Positions 1 to 9,587 of a stretch of DNA of 42,617 nucleotides are shown one piece after another. Made by a program: the position numbers and the translations under genes. The notes under the pieces are model-generated. The model saw only the letters and a program-made list of their open reading frames with translations. It was not told where the DNA came from and searched no databases. Every line of letters starts with the position of its first letter. Within the stretch, counting starts at the first letter, position 1. Source of the DNA: Aliivibrio sp. S3MY1 (lineage in GTDB: Bacteria; Pseudomonadota; Gammaproteobacteria; Enterobacterales; Vibrionaceae); the NCBI RefSeq assembly GCF_028765575.1, contig NZ_JARACO010000024.1, positions 1-42,617 on the forward strand. The letters are read 5' to 3'.

Positions 1-109
1 ATAAAATTATGTATTAACAGAATCAATGAAAACAAAACTTAGCTACTTATCTTTCTCTATTACCTTTCATCCTGTATTCTTTTAATATTGCTCTTTCAAG
101 GATGACATA

Positions 110-2377
110 ATGCGCTTCAAACCTCTCTTATTCTCTTCTATTGCTCTATATCTATTTTCATCAGCATCGCTGGCTGCTGACACTCGTCCTAAAATCGGCC
201 TTGTACTAGCGGGAGGGGGAGCAAAAGGTGCCGCCCATATTGGTGTACTTAAAGCATTAGAAGAAATGAATATTCCAATTGATTATATTACAGGCACTAG
301 TATGGGAGCTTATATTGGAGGCTTGTATGCATCAGGATTAAGTGCGGATGAAATTGAAGTATTTATTGATTCTATTGATTGGAATAGCGGATTTGTAGAT
401 AAAGTTGAGCGAAGTGAAAGACAAATTAGAGATAAAGAATATGAAGATCGTTATCAAATAGGAACTGATATTGGCTTCTCATTCACAGAACTAAAAGCAC
501 CAAAAGGATTTGTTCAAGGCCAGAATATGGCCAGAATTCTGAGAACAACCTCTGGAAATGTTTCTTATTTAGAGTCATTTGATGATCTTCCTATCCCATT
601 CAGAGCTGTTGCCACCGATATAGAAAAGCTAGAGCCTGTGATATTAGATCATGGCAATTTAGCAGAAGCAATGATGGCAAGTATGTCAGTTCCTGGGGCG
701 CTTCCACCTGTTGAATACGAAGGGCGTTTGTTGGTTGACGGCGGTAGTGTAAATAATATGCCTGTTGATATAGCAAGGGAGATGGGTGCAGATATTATCA
801 TCGCTGTAGATATAGGCTCTGATTACTTAGAAGCAAAGGATATCTCTAGTTATCTATCTGTAATGGGACAATTAACAAATTATATTGTAAAAAATAGTAC
901 CCTTCAGCAAGAAAAATTATTAGATGAAAAAGATATATTGCTTTCTCCCCATGTAGGGAAAATGGAAACGGCTGAATTCGATCGAATGTCTTTTGCTTAT
1001 AATAAGGGTTATGACATTGCTTATGAAAAACATAAAGTATTCGATAAATTAGTTATATCAGAGAAAGCTTATCAAGCTTATAGCGATAATAAAAATAAAA
1101 AAACAGAGCAACTTATACGTGGTAATTCACTATCAATAAATAAACTTCAATTAGAGAATAAAAGTTTATATACAGAAAAAATGTTGCTAGACCGTCTTAA
1201 TATTGAAGAAGGTCGGACATATACCGCTGATGAATTAGAAGCACATATAAGAGATTTATATGTCATTGATAGATTCGAACGAGTTGATTATTACTATAAA
1301 GAAACAAGTGAAGGAACCCATGATCTTATTGTTGAAGTTAAGGAAAAAAGTTGGGGTCCGAACTATTTAGATTTTCGCTTTGCTCTTGAAGATGACTTTG
1401 ATAATCAGAGTAAATATTCTCTAGGAATGTCGATTAATTTTACTGATATTGAGTTAACGGGCCTTAGAGATAATCGTTCAGAATTGAGAGTTAATTTTGA
1501 GTTGGGAACCGATAAGTTGATCTCTGCTGAGTTATATACCCCATTTTTAATTAACCAACTATTATTTACATCATTAAAGTCGACTTACAGCGTAGAGCAG
1601 AAAAAATTCTCGTTGTCAGGTAATAAATTAAGTTCAATTGATAATAATTTTCCATTGGAATACAGTGACTTAGTGTTTGAAGCTGCGTTTGGCCTGCAGG
1701 GGCGCTTATGGAGTGACTTTAGAGTAGGTGGACGATACACTAAAGGTGATGTTGCTTTTAGTAGTATCTCAAGTATTGATGCAAGTTATACTCGAGAAGG
1801 TGTTTTTGCTCAGTATCGACTTGATACCTTAGATAACTATACCTTTCCAACGAAAGGTTTCTATGTTCGTTCAGAGTATCTTTATTCTCATGACAATGTA
1901 AATGACAGCGTTATTGATATTAATGGAACTAAAGATTCAGTTATAGAGTTTACAGTGAACACAAGGGCTGCCTGGACTTATTCTCGTCATACTTTCGTCG
2001 GTAATTTTGAGTATGGCGTTGTCGAAAATAAAAATGGAGATTTACAGTTAGAACCCAAATCTCTCGGTGGATTTTTACGCTTGTCTGGCACACCAAAAGA
2101 CAGTTTAACAGGGCAAAACTTGGTGTTTGGTAGTCTTGTATATCGATATCGTTTAATGGATAACGATTTTGGATTATTTCAATCCCCTATATATTTAGGG
2201 GCCTCAGTCGAAAATGGAGGATTATGGAATGATGAGCATTTTGATGATGCACCTATCTATGCCGCAGGTTCTATTTTTGCAGGGATAGACTCTCCATTAG
2301 GACCAATTATTTTAGCTTATGGTCGTACGGAGCAAAATCATGAATCAATATATTTAAGCATTGGTGCAACATTATAA
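110..2377 (+). CDS. Patatin-like phospholipase with POTRA and outer-membrane barrel (PlpD type)
   Basis: The 755-residue protein has a Sec signal peptide (about 1-22, ending SLA-AD). A patatin domain spans about 27-320, with oxyanion loop GGGAKGAAH (35-43), nucleophile Ser64 in GTSMG, and Asp210 in the DGG motif completing the Ser-Asp dyad. A POTRA-like segment (about 335-415) and a C-terminal region rich in alternating aromatic residues (about 425-755) resemble an Omp85-type 16-strand barrel. In this family (type Vd secretion, e.g. Pseudomonas PlpD) the barrel carries the lipase across or to the outer membrane, where it hydrolyses phospholipids. The start is supported by an AAGGA ribosome site a few bases upstream. 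The last residue is Leu, not the usual Phe of barrel proteins. The gene appears monocistronic. Its substrate and whether the lipase is released are not visible from sequence. Confidence 0.88.
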   Translation: MRFKPLLFSSIALYLFSSASLAADTRPKIGLVLAGGGAKGAAHIGVLKALEEMNIPIDYITGTSMGAYIGGLYASGLSADEIEVFIDSIDWNSGFVDKVERSERQIRDKEYEDRYQIGTDIGFSFTELKAPKGFVQGQNMARILRTTSGNVSYLESFDDLPIPFRAVATDIEKLEPVILDHGNLAEAMMASMSVPGALPPVEYEGRLLVDGGSVNNMPVDIAREMGADIIIAVDIGSDYLEAKDISSYLSVMGQLTNYIVKNSTLQQEKLLDEKDILLSPHVGKMETAEFDRMSFAYNKGYDIAYEKHKVFDKLVISEKAYQAYSDNKNKKTEQLIRGNSLSINKLQLENKSLYTEKMLLDRLNIEEGRTYTADELEAHIRDLYVIDRFERVDYYYKETSEGTHDLIVEVKEKSWGPNYLDFRFALEDDFDNQSKYSLGMSINFTDIELTGLRDNRSELRVNFELGTDKLISAELYTPFLINQLLFTSLKSTYSVEQKKFSLSGNKLSSIDNNFPLEYSDLVFEAAFGLQGRLWSDFRVGGRYTKGDVAFSSISSIDASYTREGVFAQYRLDTLDNYTFPTKGFYVRSEYLYSHDNVNDSVIDINGTKDSVIEFTVNTRAAWTYSRHTFVGNFEYGVVENKNGDLQLEPKSLGGFLRLSGTPKDSLTGQNLVFGSLVYRYRLMDNDFGLFQSPIYLGASVENGGLWNDEHFDDAPIYAAGSIFAGIDSPLGPIILAYGRTEQNHESIYLSIGATL

Positions 2378-2446
2378 TGTTTAAAAGTGCGCTATAAGTC
2401 CTATGTTGTTTGATGTGATGAGATTTTAATTTTAAGTTAAATTTGC

Positions 2447-2452
2447 TATCAT
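2447..2452 (+). promoter_or_regulatory. Possible acnB promoter (extended -10)
   Basis: TGCTATCAT reads as an extended -10 element (TGnTATnAT) about 145 bases before acnB. The matching -35 is weak (TTTAAT-like), as is common with extended -10 promoters or activator-dependent ones. This is inferred from pattern only. Confidence 0.35.
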
Positions 2453-2597
2453 CTGGCCACATTTAAGTCTGTACCGATACATATTCTCTTGTTTTATTGA
2501 GATTTATAACAGAATTAAAAAGTTAATGGATATAAACTGAATCGTTTCCAAGGATGTTTACTCATTAAGAGTAGACCAGAAAGTGAGGAATTAAGTC

Positions 2598-5186
2598 GTG
2601 CTTGAAGCTTATCGTAAACACGTCGAAGAACGTGCTTCTGAAGGTGTGGTCCCAAGACCATTAAATGCTGAACAAGTAGCAGCATTAGTTGAACTGGTAA
2701 AAAATCCACCACAAGGTGAAGAAGAAGTCATTCTTGATTTACTAGAAAATCGCATTCCCCCTGGTGTTGATGAAGCCGCTTATGTTAAAGCTGGTTTTTT
2801 AACCGCAATTACAAAAGGTGAAGTGGCGTCTCCATTAGTTAGCAAAGCAAAAGCGACTGAACTGCTTGGTACTATGCAAGGTGGTTACAACATTGAATCT
2901 TTAGTATCTCTACTCGATGATACTGAGCTTGCTCCTATCGCTGTAAAAGCACTATCTCATACTCTGCTGATGTTTGATGCGTTTTACGACGTAGAAGAGA
3001 AAGCAAAATCAGGTAATGCTTCAGCACAACAAGTACTTCAATCTTGGGCTGATGCAGAATGGTTTACAGCTAAAGACAAAGTAGCAGAAAAAATCACCGT
3101 TAAAGTATTTAAAGTCACTGGTGAAACCAACACCGATGATCTATCTCCAGCGCCAGATGCATGGTCACGTCCTGATATTCCTGTACACGCCAAAGCGATG
3201 CTGAAAATGGAACGTGATGGTATCACTCCTGATGAGCAAGGTAACGTTGGTCCAATTACTCAAATTGAAGAAATGCAAAAAGACGGTATTCCACTGGCTT
3301 ACGTTGGTGATGTTGTTGGTACCGGTTCTTCACGAAAATCAGCAACAAACTCAGTACTTTGGTTTATGGGTGAAGATATCCCATTTGTACCAAACAAGCG
3401 TACTGGTGGTGTTTGTCTTGGTGGTAAAATTGCTCCAATCTTCTACAACACAATGGAAGATTCAGGTGCGTTACCAATTGAGCTCAACGTACAAGATATG
3501 AATATGGGTGATGTCATTGATATCTACCCTTATGAAGGTATTGTTCGTAAAGACGGTGCTGAGATCTCAAGTTTTAAGTTGGGCAAAGTACTTTTAGATG
3601 AAGTTCGAGCAGGAGGCCGTATTCCACTGATCATTGGTCGTGGGTTAACAAGCCGGGCACGCGATGCTTTAGGCTTAGCTGAAACGGACCTGTTTGCTAA
3701 ACCAGTTGATCCATCTGAATCAGATAAAGGCTACACGCTAGCTCAGAAGATGGTTGGTAAAGCATGTGGTGTTGAAGGTGTGCGTGCTGGTCAGTACTGC
3801 GAACCTAAAATGACAACGGTAGGCTCTCAAGATACGACAGGTCCTATGACGCGTGATGAACTTAAAGATCTTGCATGTCTTGGCTTCTCTGCAGACCTAG
3901 TGATGCAATCTTTCTGTCACACATCGGCATACCCAAAACCAGTTGATGTAAACACTCACCATACGCTACCTGATTTCATCATGAACCGTGCGGGTGTTTC
4001 ACTGCGTCCGGGTGATGGTGTTATCCACTCATGGCTAAACCGTATGTTATTACCAGATACTGTAGGTACAGGTGGTGACTCACATACACGTTTCCCTCTA
4101 GGTATTTCATTCCCAGCGGGTTCTGGCTTAGTAGCATTTGCTGCAGCAACAGGTGTTATGCCTCTTGATATGCCTGAATCAATCTTGGTTCGCTTTAAAG
4201 GCGAAATGCAGCCGGGTATCACACTACGTGATCTAGTGCATGCAATTCCTCTTTACGGTATCAAGCAAGGCCTACTGACCGTTGAAAAAGCCGGTAAGAT
4301 CAATGAATTCTCTGGTCGAGTACTAGAAATTGAAGGTGTTGACCACCTATCAGTAGAGCAAGCGTTTGAGCTTTCAGATGCATCAGCTGAGCGTTCTGCT
4401 GCAGGTTGTACCGTTAAGCTTTCTCAAGAGTCTATCTCTGAGTACTTGAACTCAAACATCGTTATGCTTAAGTGGATGATTGCTGAAGGCTACGGTGATG
4501 TTCGTACGATAGAGCGTCGTGTGACGGCCATGGAAGAGTGGCTAGCGAACCCTGAGTTGCTATCTGCTGATTCAGATGCGGAATACGCGCACGTTATTGA
4601 GATTGATCTTGCTGACATCGATCAACCAATCCTATGTGCACCAAATGATCCTGATGATGCTCGTCTTCTTTCTGATGTTCAAGGTACTGAAATTCAAGAA
4701 GTGTTTATCGGTTCATGTATGACCAACATTGGTCATTTCCGTGCAGCAGGTAAGATGCTTGAAGAGTTTAATGGCTCTTTGAATACTCGCCTATGGGTGG
4801 CTCCGCCAACTAAAATGGATAAAGACCAACTGACAGAAGAAGGCTACTACGGCATCTTCGGTCGCGCTGGGGTACGTATCGAAACTCCTGGCTGTTCACT
4901 ATGTATGGGTAACCAAGCCCGTGTTGCTGACAAGTCGACAGTAATGTCTACCTCTACTCGTAACTTCCCGAACCGTTTGGGTACAGGTGCGAACGTTTAT
5001 CTGGCTTCTGCTGAACTTTCTGCTGTTGGTGCGATTCTTGGCCGCATTCCAACGAAAGAAGAGTACTTAGAGTACGCAGAGAAGATAAATGCAACAGCTG
5101 CAGATACATACCGTTACCTGAACTTCCATAAAATGGGTCAGTATACAGATAAAGCAGATACAGTTATTTTCCAAGAACCCGCTTAA
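2598..5186 (+). CDS. acnB: Aconitate hydratase B
   Basis: Bifunctional aconitase B (862 residues; E. coli AcnB has 865) interconverts citrate and isocitrate in the TCA cycle and can act on 2-methyl-cis-aconitate in the methylcitrate route. The AcnB-specific order is visible: N-terminal HEAT-like domain (about 1-155), swivel domain (about 165-380), then the three-part catalytic core. Three cysteines that should ligate the [4Fe-4S] cluster are C707 (SCMTN), C766 and C769 (CSLCMGN). The start codon is GTG, preceded by AGTGAGGA about ten bases upstream; no ATG alternative fits better. A bidirectional terminator follows. In E. coli and many vibrios yacL follows acnB directly, whereas here a three-gene minus-strand cassette separates them. 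Confidence 0.97.
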   Translation: MLEAYRKHVEERASEGVVPRPLNAEQVAALVELVKNPPQGEEEVILDLLENRIPPGVDEAAYVKAGFLTAITKGEVASPLVSKAKATELLGTMQGGYNIESLVSLLDDTELAPIAVKALSHTLLMFDAFYDVEEKAKSGNASAQQVLQSWADAEWFTAKDKVAEKITVKVFKVTGETNTDDLSPAPDAWSRPDIPVHAKAMLKMERDGITPDEQGNVGPITQIEEMQKDGIPLAYVGDVVGTGSSRKSATNSVLWFMGEDIPFVPNKRTGGVCLGGKIAPIFYNTMEDSGALPIELNVQDMNMGDVIDIYPYEGIVRKDGAEISSFKLGKVLLDEVRAGGRIPLIIGRGLTSRARDALGLAETDLFAKPVDPSESDKGYTLAQKMVGKACGVEGVRAGQYCEPKMTTVGSQDTTGPMTRDELKDLACLGFSADLVMQSFCHTSAYPKPVDVNTHHTLPDFIMNRAGVSLRPGDGVIHSWLNRMLLPDTVGTGGDSHTRFPLGISFPAGSGLVAFAAATGVMPLDMPESILVRFKGEMQPGITLRDLVHAIPLYGIKQGLLTVEKAGKINEFSGRVLEIEGVDHLSVEQAFELSDASAERSAAGCTVKLSQESISEYLNSNIVMLKWMIAEGYGDVRTIERRVTAMEEWLANPELLSADSDAEYAHVIEIDLADIDQPILCAPNDPDDARLLSDVQGTEIQEVFIGSCMTNIGHFRAAGKMLEEFNGSLNTRLWVAPPTKMDKDQLTEEGYYGIFGRAGVRIETPGCSLCMGNQARVADKSTVMSTSTRNFPNRLGTGANVYLASAELSAVGAILGRIPTKEEYLEYAEKINATAADTYRYLNFHKMGQYTDKADTVIFQEPA

Positions 5187-5202
5187 TCTTTGTTTATAAA
5201 TG

Positions 5203-5231
5203 AAAAAAGCAGCCAAATCGGCTGCTTTTTT
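5203..5231. terminator. Bidirectional terminator between acnB and glxK
   Basis: GCAGCC-AAATC-GGCTGC forms a short GC stem flanked by A6 on the left and T6 on the right, so it can end transcription from both convergent genes. Confidence 0.85.
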
Positions 5232-5278
5232 ATTGCGTATAACTTTATATTAATCACGTACTCAACAAAAGAAATACG

Positions 5279-6418
5279 CTATTTTTTAATATGCATCGAA
5301 TAAATTGCAGCGACATTTCTTGCTGTATTTTCAACATTGATCGCAGCTTCTTTTAGCGCTATTTCTAAAGATACAGAGCGAGGTACGACACTAAATACCG
5401 CATCAATACCGTAATCATGAACAACAGCGCAATCATCAGATAGACAACCAGCAATGCCAATAACGGGTAAATCAAACTTTTTCGCAGTTCTTGCTACACC
5501 AATAGGCGTTTTACCATGGATGGTTTGACTATCAATTCGGCCTTCACCTGTAATCACTAAATCAGCTTTAGAGAGCACATCACTTAAATTAACAGCATCC
5601 ATTACAATTTCGATACCAGGTCGAAGCGTTGCATCAAATAAACCAAGTAACGCAGCACCAAGACCACCTGCAGCACCTGCGCCTTCTGTATCTTTTACGT
5701 CTTTGTTCAATTGTGATTTCATCACATCAGCGTAATGACTTAGGTTTGAATCTAATGTTTTGACCATTTCTGGTGTCGCCCCTTTTTGTGGGCCAAACAC
5801 GAAAGATGCACCTTTGGGGCCACATAATGGGTTATCAACATCGCACGCGACTTCAAGTGTAATATCATCAAGACGAGGATCTTTATTTGAAGTATCGATC
5901 GTTGCAAGCTGTGCTAATGAACCACCACCAAAAGCAAGATCATTCCCCTCTTTATCTAGAAGTTTGATACCAAGCGCCTGAGCCATACCAATGCCACCGT
6001 CGTTAGTTGCACTGCCACCAATTCCGACAATAATATGTTTTACCCCTTTATCGAGAGCTGCTTTAATTAACTCGCCAGTACCATAGGTTGTGGTATGTAA
6101 AGGGTTACGAAAACTTGGCTCAACAAGATGTAAGCCTGAGGCAGCAGCCATTTCTATAATTGCGGTTTGGCCATCGCCAAGTAATCCATAAAATCCAGTT
6201 ACTTTCTCACCAAGAGGTGCTGTAACTGTATGTTCAATGATAGATCCACCAGTAGCGTCAATTAGAGATTGAACTGTCCCTTCACCGCCATCGGCCATCG
6301 GTAATTTAATATATTCAGCATTAGGTAATACCTGTTTAAATCCAGCTTCAATTGCCGTAGCGACTTCCATCGCTGTTAAACTTTCTTTGTAAGAATCAGG
6401 AGCAATAACAATTTTCAT
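5279..6418 (-). CDS. glxK: Glycerate 2-kinase (GlxK/GarK family)
   Basis: The 379-residue protein matches type-1 glycerate kinases. It starts MKIVIAPDSYKESLTA, and has the central glycine-rich GGSATNDGGIGMAQALG motif and the late GEGRID motif. The family phosphorylates D-glycerate to 2-phosphoglycerate in the cytoplasm, feeding lower glycolysis. It is the last gene of a minus-strand set, 12 bases after the GntP-family permease and downstream of a CdaR-type regulator, so transport and phosphorylation of glycerate are probably co-expressed. No diacid dehydratase, aldolase or tartronate semialdehyde reductase lies nearby, unlike the E. coli gar operon, so free glycerate rather than glucarate is the likely input. 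The choice of glxK over garK as symbol is arbitrary. Confidence 0.9.
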   Translation of the reverse strand: MKIVIAPDSYKESLTAMEVATAIEAGFKQVLPNAEYIKLPMADGGEGTVQSLIDATGGSIIEHTVTAPLGEKVTGFYGLLGDGQTAIIEMAAASGLHLVEPSFRNPLHTTTYGTGELIKAALDKGVKHIIVGIGGSATNDGGIGMAQALGIKLLDKEGNDLAFGGGSLAQLATIDTSNKDPRLDDITLEVACDVDNPLCGPKGASFVFGPQKGATPEMVKTLDSNLSHYADVMKSQLNKDVKDTEGAGAAGGLGAALLGLFDATLRPGIEIVMDAVNLSDVLSKADLVITGEGRIDSQTIHGKTPIGVARTAKKFDLPVIGIAGCLSDDCAVVHDYGIDAVFSVVPRSVSLEIALKEAAINVENTARNVAAIYSMHIKK

Positions 6419-6430
6419 AATAAAGCCTTA

Positions 6431-7696
6431 TTAAACAAATAAACCGAAGACACCAAAGATGAGAGTTGAAACAGTTGCGATCATAAGACCAACCGCTGAT
6501 TCATATGGAATAAGTTTTAAACGTTCTTTCATGTCCATGTGAACTGCGCCACCTGTTGCATGAAAGAAGCTGCCGTGTGGCATGTGATCTAATACTGTCG
6601 CACCTGCGTGGATCATTGCAGCACCAGCAAGAGCGGGAACACCAAGCTCTAAAATAGTATGACTAAAGACACTGGCTGCAACTGCTGTACCCGCAGTCGT
6701 TGATGCCGTTGCGAGTGACATCATTGCTCCTGAAATAGGCGCTAATAAATAAGAAGGAAGACCTGATGCGGTTAATACTTCAATTAAGCCTGATTTAAGT
6801 CCGGAGTTCGCAATAATTCCTGCAAGAGTACCAGTACCAAGTAGCATTACCGCCACTGGAGCCATACGAGAAAGGCCAGATACTGCAAAGTGATTGGTAT
6901 CTCTAAAGCGTCCCATAGCAACAGCACCTAATAAACCACCAAGTGGAAGTGCGATGAGTGGGTCAACGTTAATCCCTGCGATAGGGCGTAACGCAAGAAG
7001 GCTAATAGCAACAAGAGGAGCGACGATTGAAGTAACGAAACTTGGTAAACGAGAGTGATCAACTGCCACGACTTCGTGCTCTTGAACTTTACTGCCTTTA
7101 TTGACTAATTTCTTAGCGATGAAATAGGCAAAGACTAGACCGAATAAGCCAGGGATCACACCTGCAGCCATTACCGAAGTTAAAGGAACATTAAAGGCAT
7201 CAGCAGCTGCAATGGCGTTTGGGTTCGGAGACATAACGTTACCCGCTTTACCGCCACCAACCATAGCTAATAGAATCGCCATTTTTGAAAGGTCAGCACG
7301 ACGAGCAATGGCAAGTGCAATAGGAGCTACGGTGATAACAGCAACATCCACAAAAACCCCAACGGCGGTTAAGATCATTGTCGCGACGGCTAAAGCAAAT
7401 AAAGCACGAGTTTCACCGACTTTCTTTACAATGGTTTCTGCAATAGAGGTTGCCGCGCCTGATTCGATTAGAACACCAGCAAGAACACCAGCGGCTAGAA
7501 TACGAAGCACAGCAGTAACGATACCTTGTGCACCTCCTATCATTAAGTTCACGGTATCTGTAAGTGATACGCCACCAACAATACCACCGATTAAAGCACC
7601 AATGATCATGCCATAAGCCGGTGGTACTTTTTTCAAAATGAGTGTAATTGCAACGGTCAAGGCGGCGAGTGCACCTAAAGTCGATACTTCGATCAT
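6431..7696 (-). CDS. GntP-family permease, probable glycerate/gluconate:H+ symporter
   Basis: The 421-residue polytopic inner-membrane protein is hydrophobic throughout, with about 12 predicted segments. It carries GntP-family features such as GKAGNVMSPNPNAIAAADAF and a C-terminal half rich in small residues (TASTTAGTAVAASVFSHT). GntP transporters import gluconate and similar sugar acids with protons. Pairing with glycerate kinase (12-base gap) and a CdaR-type regulator points to glycerate as substrate, which is an inference from context. The 127-bp gap upstream holds a 16-bp palindrome that may be its operator. The family call is firm; the substrate is not. Confidence 0.88.
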   Translation of the reverse strand: MIEVSTLGALAALTVAITLILKKVPPAYGMIIGALIGGIVGGVSLTDTVNLMIGGAQGIVTAVLRILAAGVLAGVLIESGAATSIAETIVKKVGETRALFALAVATMILTAVGVFVDVAVITVAPIALAIARRADLSKMAILLAMVGGGKAGNVMSPNPNAIAAADAFNVPLTSVMAAGVIPGLFGLVFAYFIAKKLVNKGSKVQEHEVVAVDHSRLPSFVTSIVAPLVAISLLALRPIAGINVDPLIALPLGGLLGAVAMGRFRDTNHFAVSGLSRMAPVAVMLLGTGTLAGIIANSGLKSGLIEVLTASGLPSYLLAPISGAMMSLATASTTAGTAVAASVFSHTILELGVPALAGAAMIHAGATVLDHMPHGSFFHATGGAVHMDMKERLKLIPYESAVGLMIATVSTLIFGVFGLFV

Positions 7697-7799
7697 ATTA
7701 ATGTTCCATTTAATAATTAAGATGTCAGTAATCTATCTTTAAGAGTAGAAATAAGCTTTAGACGAATGAACAAATTTTATCGCCGGGGTGTAACTTTGA

Positions 7800-7815
7800 T
7801 TGTGCCGCTGCACAA
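7800..7815. promoter_or_regulatory. Candidate CdaR operator (palindrome)
   Basis: TTGTGC-CGCT-GCACAA is a perfect inverted repeat in the gap between the cdaR-like gene and the permease gene, about 104 bases upstream of the permease start. A dyad of this size next to a CdaR-family gene is a reasonable operator. No second copy was seen in the cdaR/yacL gap. The assignment to CdaR is inferred. Confidence 0.45.
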
Positions 7816-7823
7816 ATTCACAT

Positions 7824-8969
7824 TTACTTGTTGCTTGATAGTATTGCTAAATATAAATAAGTGCGATCGCTTATCTTATTGATATTTAAGTTGGTTTCTT
7901 GTTGTATCTTGTCTAGTCGATAGCGGAGAGTATTACGATGTATATGAAGCGCATTACAGGTTTGAGCTGAATCACAATTATGATTAAAAAAGGCACGTAG
8001 TGTTTTAATTAAAATATGTTTTGTATCACTGGCCATCAGCTTTTTAATCGGAAGCGCTAATTGTTCCGATCGCCATGCATCAGGTCGTAAGCCATCGATT
8101 AAAACAGGCAAGACATTATCTTGGTAAAAAAGAATACGGCTTTTGGAGTCTGCGGTATTCATGGTGGCCTTTGCCGTCATATAAGATTGTGCAAGACCTT
8201 CTAAATCCGGAAAGTAATCACCAAGTGCTATTTTTATCGTGAATTTCTCATCATGGGATATTCGTTGGAAAAGTTGGCGAATACGTTTTTCTTCGTGAGA
8301 TCTATTCCACCCTGTATCCGTCAGTGTAATTGGTTTTAACACCACAACTTCATTTAATGTCACTGAACTGATCGCCACCAAATTATCGCGCTCAGGGTAT
8401 TCAAGTAAATGAACGAGCTTTTGTAGGTGAGTAAGAGACAGGTTCTCTCCGTTAAATGAATCAACCTTAATGATGGTAGCGATCCGAGGTTGATGAAGAT
8501 CGAGCTCTAAGCGTTCAGCAATCGAATACAGTTGTTGAGTGTTGAGATCCGAAGGTTGAATAAGCTGTAAAACCAACTCCTCTTTGTGTCGTTTTGACCA
8601 CTGTATCTCTGTCATCAATGCAGCTTGTTCAATGATCAACTCTGCCGTCATCTTAACTAATTCTCCATATTGGTGAATTTCAGCAGGTTGACCTGAAATA
8701 CCGACCACACCAATAATGTGATTTTGAAAGATAATAGGTAGGTTGATCCCAGCTTTTACCCCTCGTAATTGCTGGGCGGTTGCGTGATCAATCTCGACAA
8801 TACGATTTTCATTAATGGCTAAAATAGCCCCTTCATGACGGCAATTAAGGCGAGATGGATCGCCAGAGCCAATAATGACGCCATATTCATCCATGACATT
8901 AACAGAATGCTTGATGATTTTCATCGAACGCACAACAATTTGCTTTGCGATCATGGTGGTTAATTGCAT
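7824..8969 (-). CDS. cdaR: CdaR/SdaR-family sugar diacid or glycerate regulator
   Basis: The 381-residue cytoplasmic transcription factor aligns by eye along its length with E. coli CdaR (SdaR). The N-terminal sugar-diacid-recognition domain (about 1-135) contains VMDEYGVIIGSGDPSRL and GINLPI. A central GGDEF-like linker follows, and the C-terminal PucR-type helix-turn-helix contains the family signature HIHRNTLRYRLDKI (about 345-358). E. coli CdaR activates galactarate, glucarate and glycerate genes in response to diacids or glycerate. Here the only evident targets are the downstream permease and glycerate kinase on the same strand. The gene is divergent from yacL. The ATG at 8969 fits E. 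coli CdaR, whose N-terminus is only slightly longer. Confidence 0.9.
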   Translation of the reverse strand: MQLTTMIAKQIVVRSMKIIKHSVNVMDEYGVIIGSGDPSRLNCRHEGAILAINENRIVEIDHATAQQLRGVKAGINLPIIFQNHIIGVVGISGQPAEIHQYGELVKMTAELIIEQAALMTEIQWSKRHKEELVLQLIQPSDLNTQQLYSIAERLELDLHQPRIATIIKVDSFNGENLSLTHLQKLVHLLEYPERDNLVAISSVTLNEVVVLKPITLTDTGWNRSHEEKRIRQLFQRISHDEKFTIKIALGDYFPDLEGLAQSYMTAKATMNTADSKSRILFYQDNVLPVLIDGLRPDAWRSEQLALPIKKLMASDTKHILIKTLRAFFNHNCDSAQTCNALHIHRNTLRYRLDKIQQETNLNINKISDRTYLYLAILSSNK

Positions 8970-9104
8970 GGTTGGATCTCTTTCATCATGAATAAGGGCT
9001 TAACTATAAAAATACTAGGGATAGGATTATACTTAAGGAAAATAGCTCAGCATTGTCTTTGGTTAAAAGCGTGTGAGCTAACGTCAATTATCGTAAGGGT
9101 TCCG

Positions 9105-9473
9105 ATGGATTACGAATTTAAGAAAAATACACTCGATGGCACTTATCATGCAAACTTTTCTATGGGTCATGAAGCCATGGGACGTTGGTTGGTGGAAGAT
9201 GTCGCAAAAGATACCGAACTATTGGCGGAGCTGTATTTGCAAATAGCAGCAGTAAAAAATACTCAAGACGAATGGAAACGCTCAGGTCAGGTAATGACTC
9301 TAATTTTGACCGATCAAGAAGTTATTGTCCAAGAAAACGCATTATTTGAAAATTCAGAAGAAGAATTTGAAGAAGATATACATATGTATGACGATGAATG
9401 TATTTCTGTATGCGGATTAGAAGATTTTGAAACCATGCTCCAAAGTTGGGAGGCGTTTATTCGACGCTTCTGA
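9105..9473 (+). CDS. yacL: YacL family protein (UPF0231), function unknown
   Basis: The 122-residue acidic protein begins MDYEFKKNTLDGTYHANFSM and closely resembles E. coli YacL (UPF0231), including the SMGHE segment, the acidic middle and the SVCGLEDF block near the end. The frame stays open upstream to 8964, but the homologue starts at MDYEF and a TAAGGG ribosome site sits just before 9105, so the short start is preferred. In E. coli yacL lies next to acnB, whereas here the glycerate cassette intervenes. No biochemical role is established for the family. A strong terminator follows. Confidence 0.9.
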   Translation: MDYEFKKNTLDGTYHANFSMGHEAMGRWLVEDVAKDTELLAELYLQIAAVKNTQDEWKRSGQVMTLILTDQEVIVQENALFENSEEEFEEDIHMYDDECISVCGLEDFETMLQSWEAFIRRF

Positions 9474-9502
9474 TATGTAGTTGTTATTGCTCAATACTAG
9501 GG

Positions 9503-9534
9503 AAAGGCTGCACTTATTTAGTGCAGCCTTTTTT
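9503..9534 (+). terminator. yacL terminator, overlapping an NtrC-type site
   Basis: A stem of about 12 bp (AAAGGCTGCACT paired with AGTGCAGCCTTT) with a five-base loop and a T-tail follows yacL by about 30 bases. This is a typical rho-independent terminator. The same bases contain an NtrC-like dyad. Confidence 0.85.
9509..9525. promoter_or_regulatory. Candidate NtrC enhancer site for glnK-amtB
   Basis: TGCACTTATTTAGTGCA is a perfect TGCAC-N7-GTGCA dyad, the geometry of enterobacterial NtrC boxes such as those of glnA. It is centred about 98 bases upstream of the expected glnK transcription start, a normal enhancer distance. It lies inside the terminator hairpin of yacL. Confidence 0.6.
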
Positions 9535-9587
9535 GGTTGTTGGAAATTAATAATGATAAAATGTTGAATTTATTGTGTTTTTAAAGT

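Noticed and set aside
3038-4222. Minus-strand and offset open frames inside acnB
   Set aside because: They are shadows of the strongly coding acnB frame, with no ribosome sites or recognisable domains; the same applies to frames inside chbP, gspK, the permeases and hemL.
8964-9104. Open reading upstream of yacL giving a 169-residue version
   Set aside because: The family start MDYEF and its ribosome site are at 9105, and the extension overlaps the divergent cdaR start and has no homologue that I recognise.
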